A stretch of 37,853 bases of DNA, from positions 1 to 37,853 of the forward strand of contig JAGGXD010000005.1 of NCBI GenBank assembly GCA_021163295.1, written 5' to 3'. The notes under the pieces were generated by a model. It did not search any database. It saw only the letters and a list, made by a program, of their open reading frames with translations, and was not told where the DNA came from. The DNA comes from Bacteroidales bacterium (GTDB lineage: Bacteria; Bacteroidota; Bacteroidia; Bacteroidales; VadinHA17). This document shows positions 25,310 to 32,813 of this stretch, one piece after another. The translations under genes and the position numbers were made by a program. Every line of letters starts with the position of its first letter. The stretch's first letter is position 1.

Positions 25310-26269
25310 TCAATTTATGGAATTATCGCCTATTAAACCCTTGCCTTTTTTAATAATTACTTTATCACGTCTAAGGTCATGTACAATCTTGTCAAGTATC
25401 CCATTTATAAAATTACTGCTTTTTTCTGTACAATAAAATTTTGCTATTTCCAGGTATTCATTCAGACTCACTTTGACAGGAATATCAGAGAACCCGATCA
25501 TTTCAGATATTGCTAGCTGCATTACAAGAATATCCATAAATGCAATCCGGTCAATTTCCCAGTTAACAGTATATTTATCTATCAGGTTTCTATAATCTGT
25601 TTCGTTAAGTACACTTTTACGAAACAGTTCCTTCACAAATTTCCTGTCCTCCTCCTTTTTAAACAATTCAAATACCGGCCCATTGAACTTATGATTTGAT
25701 CTGTACTTCTTGATTGTCTTAATCAGCATACTGGCAATAAATTCAATATCATCATTCCAAAAAATACTTTGTTCCTCTATTGCCTGATGAAGATCATCAT
25801 AATCAGCCATGTAACAAGCTATAAAGTCAATGACAATCTTCTTATCTGCCTCATAATCACTATTTTCCGCCTCCATGTAAGTTCTATACTCTGCTGAGTC
25901 TTCCAGCAGATGTAATAAATTCTTAACCAATTCAGGATAGTTCACCCAGGAAAGCTTCCTGCTGGTTACATATTTATTTAGCCTGTAATTATCCTGAAAT
26001 TGCAGGATAAGTCTATTTTCTATAAAACGGAGATTTGGATACAGATCATCATGCTCAGGTATCTTTTTATGCCTTGCTAATTCAATTTTTTCAATAGCAG
26101 CATTCATGATATCAATGATCAACAAGTGTAGTAAGTGATAGAGGTCATATGTTTTATCAATACTGAAAAACAGATCCTTTTCCGATTGACTAATTGTTTT
26201 ACCCTCTGACTTATAATGGGCGTAAAGTGCCTGTAATATCTTAATTCTCAACAACCTTCTACTGATCAT
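25310..26269 (-). CDS. nusB: Transcription antitermination factor NusB, long form
   Basis: NusB with NusE binds boxA RNA in rRNA operons and suppresses termination. Bacteroidota carry a long form of about 310-320 residues; here 319. The N-terminus ISRRLLRIKILQALYAHYKS is the RNA-binding helix. The C-terminal NusB core has VNWEIDRIAFMDILVMQLAI, FSDIPVKVSLNEYLEIAKFY and SSNFINGILDKIVHDL. The central part (about 60-190) is the lineage-specific helical insertion. A -7 element TAAATTTG (26299-26306) lies about 30 bases upstream. It starts the nusB-yajC-ybbR-coaE block and is divergent from the DUF3276 gene. Confidence 0.94.
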   Translation of the reverse strand: MISRRLLRIKILQALYAHYKSEGKTISQSEKDLFFSIDKTYDLYHLLHLLIIDIMNAAIEKIELARHKKIPEHDDLYPNLRFIENRLILQFQDNYRLNKYVTSRKLSWVNYPELVKNLLHLLEDSAEYRTYMEAENSDYEADKKIVIDFIACYMADYDDLHQAIEEQSIFWNDDIEFIASMLIKTIKKYRSNHKFNGPVFELFKKEEDRKFVKELFRKSVLNETDYRNLIDKYTVNWEIDRIAFMDILVMQLAISEMIGFSDIPVKVSLNEYLEIAKFYCTEKSSNFINGILDKIVHDLRRDKVIIKKGKGLIGDNSIN

Positions 26270-26298
26270 GCCTAAAGAACCACTTAATAAAAACTGTG

Positions 26299-26306
26299 CA
26301 AATTTA
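26299..26306 (-). promoter_or_regulatory. -7 promoter element of nusB
   Basis: TAAATTTG on the minus strand, 30 bases before the nusB ATG; leader about 24 bases. No -33 TTG at the usual distance. Confidence 0.5.
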
Positions 26307-26413
26307 ATTCAATTTTATAATAAAAATAATTTTTCACATCAAAATGAACTAATCAGCCATAAATTTCTCTCTGAACTGTTTTTGATAATAATAGGAATTC
26401 TTAAAATATTTTT

Positions 26414-26421
26414 TACATTTG
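26414..26421 (+). promoter_or_regulatory. -7 promoter element of the DUF3276 gene
   Basis: TACATTTG fits TAnnTTTG and is 37 bases upstream of the ATG at 26459. A TTTG (26381-26384) is 29 bases away, too far for a normal -33 element. Confidence 0.5.
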
Positions 26422-26458
26422 GGCATTGAATAATTAACTATAACTCAAAAATTTCTTA

Positions 26459-26872
26459 ATGATGGAAGACGGACAAGAAAAAAAGGATGAACAAGTGGAG
26501 AATAATGATGATCAAAAAAACAATATTCGGGAAGAAATTTTCTCGGAAGTTGTGCGAGCCGGGCGAAGGACTTATTTTTTTGATGTCAAAGCAACCAGGA
26601 AGAATGAATATTACCTGACAGTTACGGAAAGTAAAAAAAGATTTAACAGAGAAGGTAATTTTTTCTATGAGAAACACAAGATCTTTCTATATAAAGAAGA
26701 TTTTGACAAATTTTCAGATGCATTAGTTTCTACTCTTGATTTTATTAAGGATAAACAACCAAACGGGGCATTGACAGAAGATGAAAATACTGAAACCAGT
26801 GCTAATGACAAAACTATCTCAAACGATTATACTAATGTAGAGTTTGAGGATCTGGAGGAGAAAAAAGAATAA
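26459..26872 (+). CDS. DUF3276 (PUR-alpha-like) nucleic-acid-binding protein
   Basis: A 137-residue cytoplasmic protein. The core EEIFSEVVRAGRRTYFFDVK, EYYLTVTESKKRFNREGNFF and HKIFLYKEDFDKFSDALVST is the DUF3276 signature. In this family two such proteins form a PUR-alpha-like fold that binds single-stranded DNA or RNA. Flanking N- and C-terminal segments are highly acidic (EDGQEKKDEQVENNDDQ and LEEKKE) and likely disordered. Two adjacent ATGs (26459, 26462) could start it. It has its own promoter and is followed by a 225-base gap with no terminator. Confidence 0.92.
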   Translation: MMEDGQEKKDEQVENNDDQKNNIREEIFSEVVRAGRRTYFFDVKATRKNEYYLTVTESKKRFNREGNFFYEKHKIFLYKEDFDKFSDALVSTLDFIKDKQPNGALTEDENTETSANDKTISNDYTNVEFEDLEEKKE

Positions 26873-26964
26873 AAATTACAAGAAAACCGGTCTTACACAA
26901 GTTTTAACTCATATCAGTCTAAAGGGTTAATTTGTTTCCCCTGTGAAATGCGACGAAGGAGCAT

Positions 26965-27004
26965 CATCTTCTCATCTTCTCTCCGCTCTTTGCGCTTCGC
27001 TCTT
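26965..27004. repeat. CATCTTCT pair and CGCTCTT heptamers upstream of feoB
   Basis: CATCTTCT twice (26965-26980, period 8), then CGCTCTT, TGCGCTT, CGCTCTT (26984-27004, period 7). It lies between the DUF3276 stop and the feoB promoter and ends 15 bases before the -33 element. Confidence 0.75.
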
Positions 27005-27018
27005 TATTCCAAAATGTA

Positions 27019-27049
27019 TTGTTTAGAAGCATTATTAATAGTAGGTTTG
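27019..27049 (+). promoter_or_regulatory. Promoter of the feoAB gene
   Basis: TTG (27019-27021), 20 bases, TAGGTTTG (27042-27049) followed by C: a close match to the Bacteroidota housekeeping promoter. Leader about 43 bases with a purine-rich AGGGGG (27086-27091) before the ATG. No clear Fur box was seen. Confidence 0.75.
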
Positions 27050-27097
27050 CAAAATAAAAAATAAACCGACAGGCAGATAGCACCCAGGGGGCATAAA

Positions 27098-29611
27098 ATG
27101 AGATTATCACACTTAAAAAATAATGAAGAAGGAATAATCACAAAAGTGAGAGGGCGGGGTGCGTTCAGAAAAAGGATAATGGAAATGGGCTTTGTGAAAG
27201 GAAAAAAAATAAAAGTGATTAAGAATGCCCCCCTGAAAGATCCAATCGAATACTCAATTATGTCATACGAGGTTTCCCTGAGACGTAGCGAGGCACAACT
27301 TATTGAGATTGTCACAATTGAAGAAGCAAAAAAAAATGGGATTAAAAACTTCAATGGAACAGCAACTGATGAATTTTTTATACATGCTGCCAGAGCAAAA
27401 GGAAAACATATAAATGTAGCCCTTGTCGGAAACCCCAATTGCGGAAAGACCACCCTGTTCAATCATGCCTCTCATTCACGTGAACATGTCGGAAATTACG
27501 GCGGAGTTACAATTGATTCAAAAATTGCTACTTTCAAACAAAGTGGCTATACTTTTGAACTTATTGATCTTCCCGGAACCTATTCTTTATCAGCTTATTC
27601 ACCTGAAGAGATCTTTGTAAGGAAACATATTTTCGGAAAGATGCCGGATATTGTAATCAATGTGGTTGATGCGTCTAATCTGGAAAGGAACCTGTTCCTT
27701 ACTACTCAGCTGATAGACATGGATATACGTGTTGTTATGGCGCTTAACATGTATGATGAACACCTTAAGCGGGGCGACCATTTTGATTACAAATCCCTCG
27801 GTAAAATGATAGGTATCCCCATTTTACCTACAACCAGTTCAAAAGGTACGGGGATTAAACAACTTTTCGATAAAGTAATTGATGTTTTTGAAGACAGGGA
27901 CTCTGATATTAGACATGTACATATTAAATACGAAAAACCGGTCGAAGATTCGCTTAAGATCTTACAGGATATTATGTGGGAAAACAAAACACTGACAGAT
28001 TTAGTTTCCTCACGATTCTATGCAATTAAACTCCTTGAAAAAGATAAAGCTGTTCATTTCTCACTTTCCAGATGGCCAAATTACAAAACGATCGTTGATA
28101 CTACAAAAAGAGAAATATCCGGTCTTGAGAATCAATACAAAGAAGATACAGAAGCACTTATTACGGATGCAAGGTATGGTTTTATTGCCGGAGCCCTGAA
28201 AGAAACATACAAAAGCGGAACAGTTGAGAAAAATATTACAAAACGTATTGATGATTTCATTACTCATAAACTGTTCGGATTTCCTATTTTTTTTATCGCC
28301 ATGTTCATCATGTTCTTTTCCACATTTGAGCTGGGAAAATTTCCAATGCAGTGGCTGGAAATTATAATTAGCTGGTTCTCTGGCTGGTTAAACGGAGTTA
28401 TGCCTGACGGGCCATTAAAAGCGCTTCTGGCAGATGGTATTGTAAATGGTGTCGGAAGTGTTATCGTATTCTTACCTAATATTCTGATCCTTTTCTTCTT
28501 TATATCACTTATGGAAGATACAGGCTATATGGCAAGGGCTGCTTTTATTATGGACAAAGTAATGCATAAGATCGGACTGCATGGTAAATCATTTATTCCG
28601 CTTATCATGGGATTTGGATGTAATGTACCTGCAATAATGGCTACACGGTCAATCGAAAATCGTAATAACAGGCTGCTTACTATTCTTATCAACCCGTTTA
28701 TGTCTTGTAGCGCACGACTTCCCGTGTATATTCTTATAATTGGTGCATTTTTTCCTAAAAACCCGGGAATCATTTTGTTTCTGTTGTATTTTACCGGAGT
28801 TATACTGGCTGGAATTGTTGCAATTATCTTGAAAAAAATATTTTTCAGAACAGAGGAAGTTCCTTTCGTAATGGAACTCCCACCATACAGGACACCTACA
28901 ATTAAGTCAACTCTCATCCATATGTGGAATAAAGGATTTCAATATTTAAAAAAAATGGGGGGAGTTATCCTGGTAGCCTCAATATTAATATGGGCACTCG
29001 GATACTATCCAAGAAATGTATCCTATACAATCGACTATGACAATATGATTGAAGAAACTATTAAGCAAGCCGAAAAGGAAAAAATATTGTTTCCCAATAC
29101 TGAAACAGGAGCCTTAAAAAGACTTGAATTACAAAAAAATAGTAAAATTAAAACATTACGACTTCAGCAACAAGCAGAACATCAGGAGAAATCATATATT
29201 GGGCAAATCGGGTATTTCATTGAACCGGTAATCAAACCATTAGGTTTCGACTGGAGAATGGGGGTTTGTCTTCTCTCCGGCGTAGCTGCAAAAGAGATTG
29301 TCGTTAGCACAATGGCAGTCCTTTATCAGGCAGGTGTTGATTCGGATGGGACTCCCGAAACCCTGGCACAAAAAATTAAGGAAATTCGCTATAGTGAGGG
29401 CAAAAGAAAAGGAGACCCGGTTTTCAATCCTCTTGTAGCTTTAACATTTTTAATATTTATCCTGGTCTATTTTCCATGTGTTGCAGTTATTGCAGCAATA
29501 AAGAAGGAATCAGGTAGCTGGAAGTGGGCAGGTTTTACTATTGTATATACAACAAGTCTTGCATGGATACTCTCTTTTATTGTTTATCAGGTTGGAAGTT
29601 TGTTTGCTTAA
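27098..29611 (+). CDS. feoB: Ferrous iron transporter, FeoA-FeoB fusion
   Basis: Inner-membrane Fe2+ importer. Residues 1 to about 75 are a FeoA/SH3-like domain (LSHLKNNEEGIITKV, MEMGFVKGKKIKVIKNAPL, YEVSLRRSEAQLIEI). The G domain follows: G1 GNPNCGKT 111-118, G2 around GGVTID, G3 DLPG 157-160, G4 NMYD 217-220, then the SSKGTG G5-like loop. A multi-helix membrane part contains the two gate blocks GFGCNVPAIMATR and NPFMSCSARLPVYILI. Total length is 837. FeoA-FeoB fusions are the rule in Bacteroides and Porphyromonas. The fused FeoA probably tunes GTPase or transport. A Cys-rich FeoB-associated membrane protein is encoded downstream, supporting a Feo operon. The gene is preceded by a well-formed promoter. 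Confidence 0.97.
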   Translation: MRLSHLKNNEEGIITKVRGRGAFRKRIMEMGFVKGKKIKVIKNAPLKDPIEYSIMSYEVSLRRSEAQLIEIVTIEEAKKNGIKNFNGTATDEFFIHAARAKGKHINVALVGNPNCGKTTLFNHASHSREHVGNYGGVTIDSKIATFKQSGYTFELIDLPGTYSLSAYSPEEIFVRKHIFGKMPDIVINVVDASNLERNLFLTTQLIDMDIRVVMALNMYDEHLKRGDHFDYKSLGKMIGIPILPTTSSKGTGIKQLFDKVIDVFEDRDSDIRHVHIKYEKPVEDSLKILQDIMWENKTLTDLVSSRFYAIKLLEKDKAVHFSLSRWPNYKTIVDTTKREISGLENQYKEDTEALITDARYGFIAGALKETYKSGTVEKNITKRIDDFITHKLFGFPIFFIAMFIMFFSTFELGKFPMQWLEIIISWFSGWLNGVMPDGPLKALLADGIVNGVGSVIVFLPNILILFFFISLMEDTGYMARAAFIMDKVMHKIGLHGKSFIPLIMGFGCNVPAIMATRSIENRNNRLLTILINPFMSCSARLPVYILIIGAFFPKNPGIILFLLYFTGVILAGIVAIILKKIFFRTEEVPFVMELPPYRTPTIKSTLIHMWNKGFQYLKKMGGVILVASILIWALGYYPRNVSYTIDYDNMIEETIKQAEKEKILFPNTETGALKRLELQKNSKIKTLRLQQQAEHQEKSYIGQIGYFIEPVIKPLGFDWRMGVCLLSGVAAKEIVVSTMAVLYQAGVDSDGTPETLAQKIKEIRYSEGKRKGDPVFNPLVALTFLIFILVYFPCVAVIAAIKKESGSWKWAGFTIVYTTSLAWILSFIVYQVGSLFA

Positions 29612-29613
29612 GA

Positions 29614-29694
29614 AGGGAACAGAGGGTATAGAGGGGATAAAGGGAGTAGAGGAATTTAATTTTTAATTTGTAATTTTTAATTTTTAATTTAAAG
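29614..29694. repeat. Period-9 array joined to a period-7 array after feoB
   Basis: Period 9: AGGGAACAG, AGGGTATAG, AGGGGATAA, AGGGAGTAG, AGGAATTTA (29614-29658). Period 7: TTTTTAA, TTTGTAA, TTTTTAA, TTTTTAA, TTTAAAG (29660-29694). Together they fill the whole gap between the feoB stop and the next ATG. Confidence 0.88.
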
Positions 29695-29695
29695 T

Positions 29696-29884
29696 ATGAT
29701 ACAACAATTAATAACATATCTGGTAATCGGGCTATCTGTATTATATGCTCTATATCATATGATAAAAATATTCCTGCCCAATAAACAAACAAATAAAAAT
29801 TACTGTTGCAATGGCTCTTGTTTAGCCTGTTCAGCTAAAAGAGATATTTTGTCTTCTTTCAAGCCTTTGTCCGACAAATTGTAA
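29696..29884 (+). CDS. FeoB-associated Cys-rich membrane protein
   Basis: A 62-residue protein with one N-terminal membrane helix (about 5-26, LITYLVIGLSVLYALYHMIK). A cytoplasmic cysteine cluster CCNGSCLAC (37-45) follows, then a short basic/polar tail. Small proteins of this design are encoded directly after feoB in many Bacteroidota and Firmicutes and are presumed partners of FeoB, perhaps sensing redox state or binding metal. The position right after feoB on the same strand fits. The 84-base gap between them is filled by repeats. Family and location firm; function inferred. Confidence 0.85.
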   Translation: MIQQLITYLVIGLSVLYALYHMIKIFLPNKQTNKNYCCNGSCLACSAKRDILSSFKPLSDKL

Positions 29885-29940
29885 ATTTTCCCCTAACCGG
29901 TTTCTCACAAAAAAAATGTGTACGAAACAAAATTTCAAAA

Positions 29941-29970
29941 TTGATTTTGATTATGGAATTACTATATTTG
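29941..29970 (+). promoter_or_regulatory. Promoter of the OB-fold lipoprotein gene
   Basis: TTG (29941-29943), 19 bases, TATATTTG (29963-29970) then C. Leader about 23 bases. A CAAAAT-TG-ATTTTG inverted repeat (29936-29949) overlaps the -33 element and could be an operator. Confidence 0.72.
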
Positions 29971-29999
29971 CAAACTAAAAATTTAAAATAAATAAAATA

Positions 30000-30539
30000 A
30001 TGAGAAAAGTACTTTTTACACTTGCACTGAGTTTTATACTGTTTTCGTGCGGCAATAACTCTCAAAAGACTGACACCCCTGTTGTAACAGAAAAGGAAGC
30101 GGTGAAGCTAACAGTATCTGAACTGCTCGGAAATCCTGATAAATATGTGGATCAAAAGATAATTGTTAATGGGATTGTTGACCATGTTTGTAAAAATGGC
30201 GGAAAAAAAATGTTCATCCTGGGTGTTAATCCTGAAAACAGGGTAAAGATCACAACCGGTGAAAATATTTCTGTATTCGATGTTGAACTGGAAGGAAGTG
30301 ATGTTACTGTAGAAGGAATTTTTACTGAACTTAGAATTGATGAAGAGTATCTTGCAAAATGGGAAGATGAACTAAGTCAGGAAAAAGAAGAACATGGAGA
30401 ACATAATGAATCAGGAAAGGAGCACGCAGAAGGATTAGATCAAATCACTGCCCTCAGAAATCAAATTAAGGAAAGTGGAGAAGATCATATTTCCCAGTAT
30501 TTTGTTGAATGTATTAGTTATGCTGAAAAAACAGAATAA
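30000..30539 (+). CDS. OB-fold lipoprotein, unknown function
   Basis: A 179-residue lipoprotein (lipobox ILFSC, Cys17). Residues about 36-115 form an OB-fold pattern of the tRNA_anti-like kind seen in small Bacteroidota lipoproteins: LTVSELLGNPDKYVDQKIIV, GIVDHVCKNGGKKMFILGVN, then DVELEGSDVTVEGIFTELRI. It has a conserved Cys in the HVCKNGGKKM strand. A His/Glu-rich stretch (KEEHGEHNESGKEHAE) could bind metal. The C-terminal segment is helical. The gene has its own promoter and is followed by the PepSY-type membrane protein gene. In several genomes such genes neighbour metal uptake functions; here Feo is next door. Metal handling is inference. Confidence 0.75.
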   Translation: MRKVLFTLALSFILFSCGNNSQKTDTPVVTEKEAVKLTVSELLGNPDKYVDQKIIVNGIVDHVCKNGGKKMFILGVNPENRVKITTGENISVFDVELEGSDVTVEGIFTELRIDEEYLAKWEDELSQEKEEHGEHNESGKEHAEGLDQITALRNQIKESGEDHISQYFVECISYAEKTE

Positions 30540-30599
30540 ATAATCTTAAAAATACCAGAGAAAAGATTTGGTTTACCCTGATTTTTTTAAAAAAATTAT

Positions 30600-31151
30600 A
30601 TGATGAAGTGGAGAAAATGGAACAGAGTCCTGCACCGGGATTTTGGATATTTTTTTGTGGCAATGTCTATTATTTATGGTATTTCCGGTATTGCACTTAA
30701 TCATATAAACGACTGGAATCCTAATTACATAATCCAGCATAAAGAAATTAATCTGAACAGGGAGCTTAAAAAGGAAAATATCAATCAACAGACAATATTG
30801 TCCATTCTCAAAGAAACAGGTGAAGAAAAAAATTACAAGAAATATTTTTTTCCTGCCGATAATACTTTGAAAATATTTTTAAAAGGAGGTTCGATTGTTT
30901 TTGATCTCGGAACAGGTAAAGGAACCCTTGAAAAAATCAAGCGCAGACCATTTTTCCACGAGGTAAACTTCCTGCACTATAACCCGGGAAAATTATGGAT
31001 TTGGTTTTCAGATATTTATGCCGGCGCACTTGTCCTGCTCGCAATTACAGGGTTATTTATTCTAAAAGGTAAGAATGGAATTACAGGTCGCGGGGCATGG
31101 CTGACAATAGCAGGACTAATAATTCCTATATTATTCCTTTTATTCCTTTAG
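30600..31151 (+). CDS. PepSY-associated membrane protein
   Basis: A 183-residue inner-membrane protein. An N-terminal helix (about 17-35, YFFVAMSIIYGISGIALNH) is preceded by KWRKWNRVLHRDFG, the usual start of PepSY_TM proteins. A periplasmic PepSY-like region follows, and then EVNFLHYNPGKLWIWFSDIY, AGALVLLAITGLFIL and a last helix. The family includes putative iron-regulated or reductase-linked membrane proteins. There is no haem-binding His pair beyond those in HEVNFLHY that I can identify. It is preceded by a 16-base AT palindrome (30581-30596) and followed 4 bases later by the DUF456 gene, so those two form an operon. Confidence 0.85.
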   Translation: MMKWRKWNRVLHRDFGYFFVAMSIIYGISGIALNHINDWNPNYIIQHKEINLNRELKKENINQQTILSILKETGEEKNYKKYFFPADNTLKIFLKGGSIVFDLGTGKGTLEKIKRRPFFHEVNFLHYNPGKLWIWFSDIYAGALVLLAITGLFILKGKNGITGRGAWLTIAGLIIPILFLLFL

Positions 31152-31155
31152 CATT

Positions 31156-31635
31156 ATGGTTGATTATATTCTTGTAGCAATAGGTATTATTTTTATTATA
31201 ATCGGACTTCTTGGATGCATCCTCCCGATTATACCCGGTCCGCCATTAAGCTTTATCGGGCTATTGTTTCTTCACTTTACCGGGTTCAGGAATTTTACAT
31301 CAAATTTCCTGCTATTAATGGGAACCATTGCTGTTATAGTAACAATAATCGATTATATAGTACCAATTTGGGGCACAAAAAAATTTGGAGGTTCAAAGGC
31401 CGGAGTATGGGGTGCCACTTTAGGACTTGTAGTTGGTATTTTCTTTTTCCCTCCAATAGGTATTATTATCGGACCTCTGGCAGGTGCTGTTATTGCTGAA
31501 GTAACACGTGGAAAAGAATTTAGTAAATCATTCAGGGCAGGTCTTGGTTCTTTGTTTGGCTTTTTACTTGGCACCGGGATCAAATTAATAGCTTCGGGAA
31601 TAATGACCTACTACTTCTTTAAAGAGCTCTTTTAA
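31156..31635 (+). CDS. DUF456 membrane protein
   Basis: A 159-residue protein with about five hydrophobic helices. It carries the DUF456 hallmarks: GLLGCILPIIPGPPLSFIGL near the start, then DYIVPIWGTKKFGGSKAGVWG and the glycine-rich IGIIIGPLAGAVIAEV region resembling Gly-zipper proteins. Function unknown. It is co-transcribed with the PepSY-type gene (4-base gap) and convergent with argF. No terminator hairpin was found in the 21 bases between the stops. Confidence 0.88.
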   Translation: MVDYILVAIGIIFIIIGLLGCILPIIPGPPLSFIGLLFLHFTGFRNFTSNFLLLMGTIAVIVTIIDYIVPIWGTKKFGGSKAGVWGATLGLVVGIFFFPPIGIIIGPLAGAVIAEVTRGKEFSKSFRAGLGSLFGFLLGTGIKLIASGIMTYYFFKELF

Positions 31636-31656
31636 CAGAATTTGAATTGAAAGGTA

Positions 31657-32667
31657 CTAACCAGACCATTGACCTAATGTTGCCACCATTATTGCTTTAA
31701 TAGTATGCAACCTGTTTTCAGCTTCATCAAAAACAATAGAAGCATCCGATTCAAAAACATCTTCAGTTACTTCCATTGCACTAAGCCCAAACTTCTGAAA
31801 TATCTCCTCTCCAACTTTTGTTTCCCTGTTATGAAAAGCAGGCAAGCAATGCAGTACCTTAACCTTAGGATTAGCGGTTAATTCTAAAATATTCTTATTA
31901 ATCTGGTACGGCTTAAGCAATTGTATCCTTTCCTTCCAGACTGAATCGGGTTCGCCCATTGAGACCCAAACATCCGTATATAGGAAATCGGCTCCCTTTA
32001 CAGCAGTTTCAATATTATCTGTAATGGTTATGCTGCCACCGGTATCTTGTGCAATTTTCCGGCAGGTTTTCACGAGATCACCATCCGGCTGACAATTTTC
32101 AGGAGCAGCAGCCCGGAAATCCATACCCATTTTTGCAGCACCAACCATCAATGAATTGCCTACATTGTTTCTTGCATCACCCAGGTAACAAAAGCTGATA
32201 TTGTTTAAATTTTTATCAGTATGCTCCAACATTGTCATAAAGTCGGCAAGTATCTGGGTGGGATGGAATTCATTGGTAAGTCCGTTCCAAACCGGCACAC
32301 CGGAATATTTACCCAGGTCTTCAACCAAATCCTGACCGAATCCACGATATTCAATACCATCATACATCCGTCCAAGGACACGCGCAGTGTCTTTCATCGA
32401 TTCTTTGTAACCTATCTGTGAACCTGACGAACCAAGATAAGTTACACGAGCACCCTGATCTAATGCAGCCACTTCAAATGCACATCTTGTACGAGTTGAT
32501 GATTTTTCAAATATCAAAGCAATATTCTTACCTTTCAGATGTGGTTGTTCGGTTCCTGCATATTTTGCCCGTTTTAACTCAAATGAGAGATCAAGCAATT
32601 GTGAAATTTCTGCTTGTGTAAAATCTAATAATGTAAGGAAATTTCTGTTTCTTAAATTGTAAGCCAT
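31657..32667 (-). CDS. argF: Ornithine carbamoyltransferase (probably catabolic)
   Basis: Interconverts ornithine plus carbamoyl phosphate and citrulline. The 336 residues carry the carbamoyl-phosphate loop SSTRTR (56-61), HPTQ (135-138), the ornithine-binding DVWVSMGE (232-239) and HCLP (273-276). The SMG loop marks a true ornithine enzyme rather than the acetyl- or succinylornithine enzyme of some Bacteroidota, or putrescine carbamoyltransferase. The long form resembles E. coli ArgF and catabolic ArcB. It follows carbamate kinase on the same strand, which points to the catabolic direction: citrulline phosphorolysis to ornithine and carbamoyl phosphate (ArcB role). No arginine deiminase gene is in the window. 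The gap to carbamate kinase is filled by a composite repeat. Confidence 0.94.
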   Translation of the reverse strand: MAYNLRNRNFLTLLDFTQAEISQLLDLSFELKRAKYAGTEQPHLKGKNIALIFEKSSTRTRCAFEVAALDQGARVTYLGSSGSQIGYKESMKDTARVLGRMYDGIEYRGFGQDLVEDLGKYSGVPVWNGLTNEFHPTQILADFMTMLEHTDKNLNNISFCYLGDARNNVGNSLMVGAAKMGMDFRAAAPENCQPDGDLVKTCRKIAQDTGGSITITDNIETAVKGADFLYTDVWVSMGEPDSVWKERIQLLKPYQINKNILELTANPKVKVLHCLPAFHNRETKVGEEIFQKFGLSAMEVTEDVFESDASIVFDEAENRLHTIKAIMVATLGQWSG

Positions 32668-32712
32668 ATTGTATGTTCTGTTTATTAGTTAATAATTGTA
32701 TTAACATATTAC

Positions 32713-32810
32713 GGGTACTGGGTACTTAACCTTAAACATCTTCAAACTTCAAACCTCAAACTCTTCATTCTTCCTACTCAACGACTCAACTTACTCAACC
32801 ACTCAACTCT
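32713..32810 (-). repeat. Composite intercistronic repeat, copy 2
   Basis: On the plus strand: GGGTACT twice (32713-32726); CTTCAAA, CTTCAAA, CCTCAAA (32740-32760); TACTCAAC, GACTCAAC, TTACTCAAC, CACTCAAC (32775-32807) running into TCT. Read in the direction of transcription, this repeats the word order of copy 1. The 11-base AGAGTTGAGTG lies just past the arcC stop, then the TTTGAAG units (16 identical bases with copy 1), then the ACCCAGTACCC word before argF. Confidence 0.85.
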
Positions 32811-32813
32811 TCT

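Noticed and set aside
27004-27462. 152-codon minus-strand frame starting inside feoB
   Set aside because: It lies opposite the FeoA and G-domain coding region, whose protein is clearly conserved. The hydrophobic translation is an antisense shadow.
29614-29694. Tandem repeats as a CRISPR array
   Set aside because: Units are 7-9 bases with no spacers and no cas genes nearby. The same holds for all arrays in the window.
31215-31499. 94-codon plus-strand frame with His/Cys/Tyr-rich translation
   Set aside because: It is a shifted frame inside the DUF456 gene, whose own frame has a normal membrane-protein pattern.
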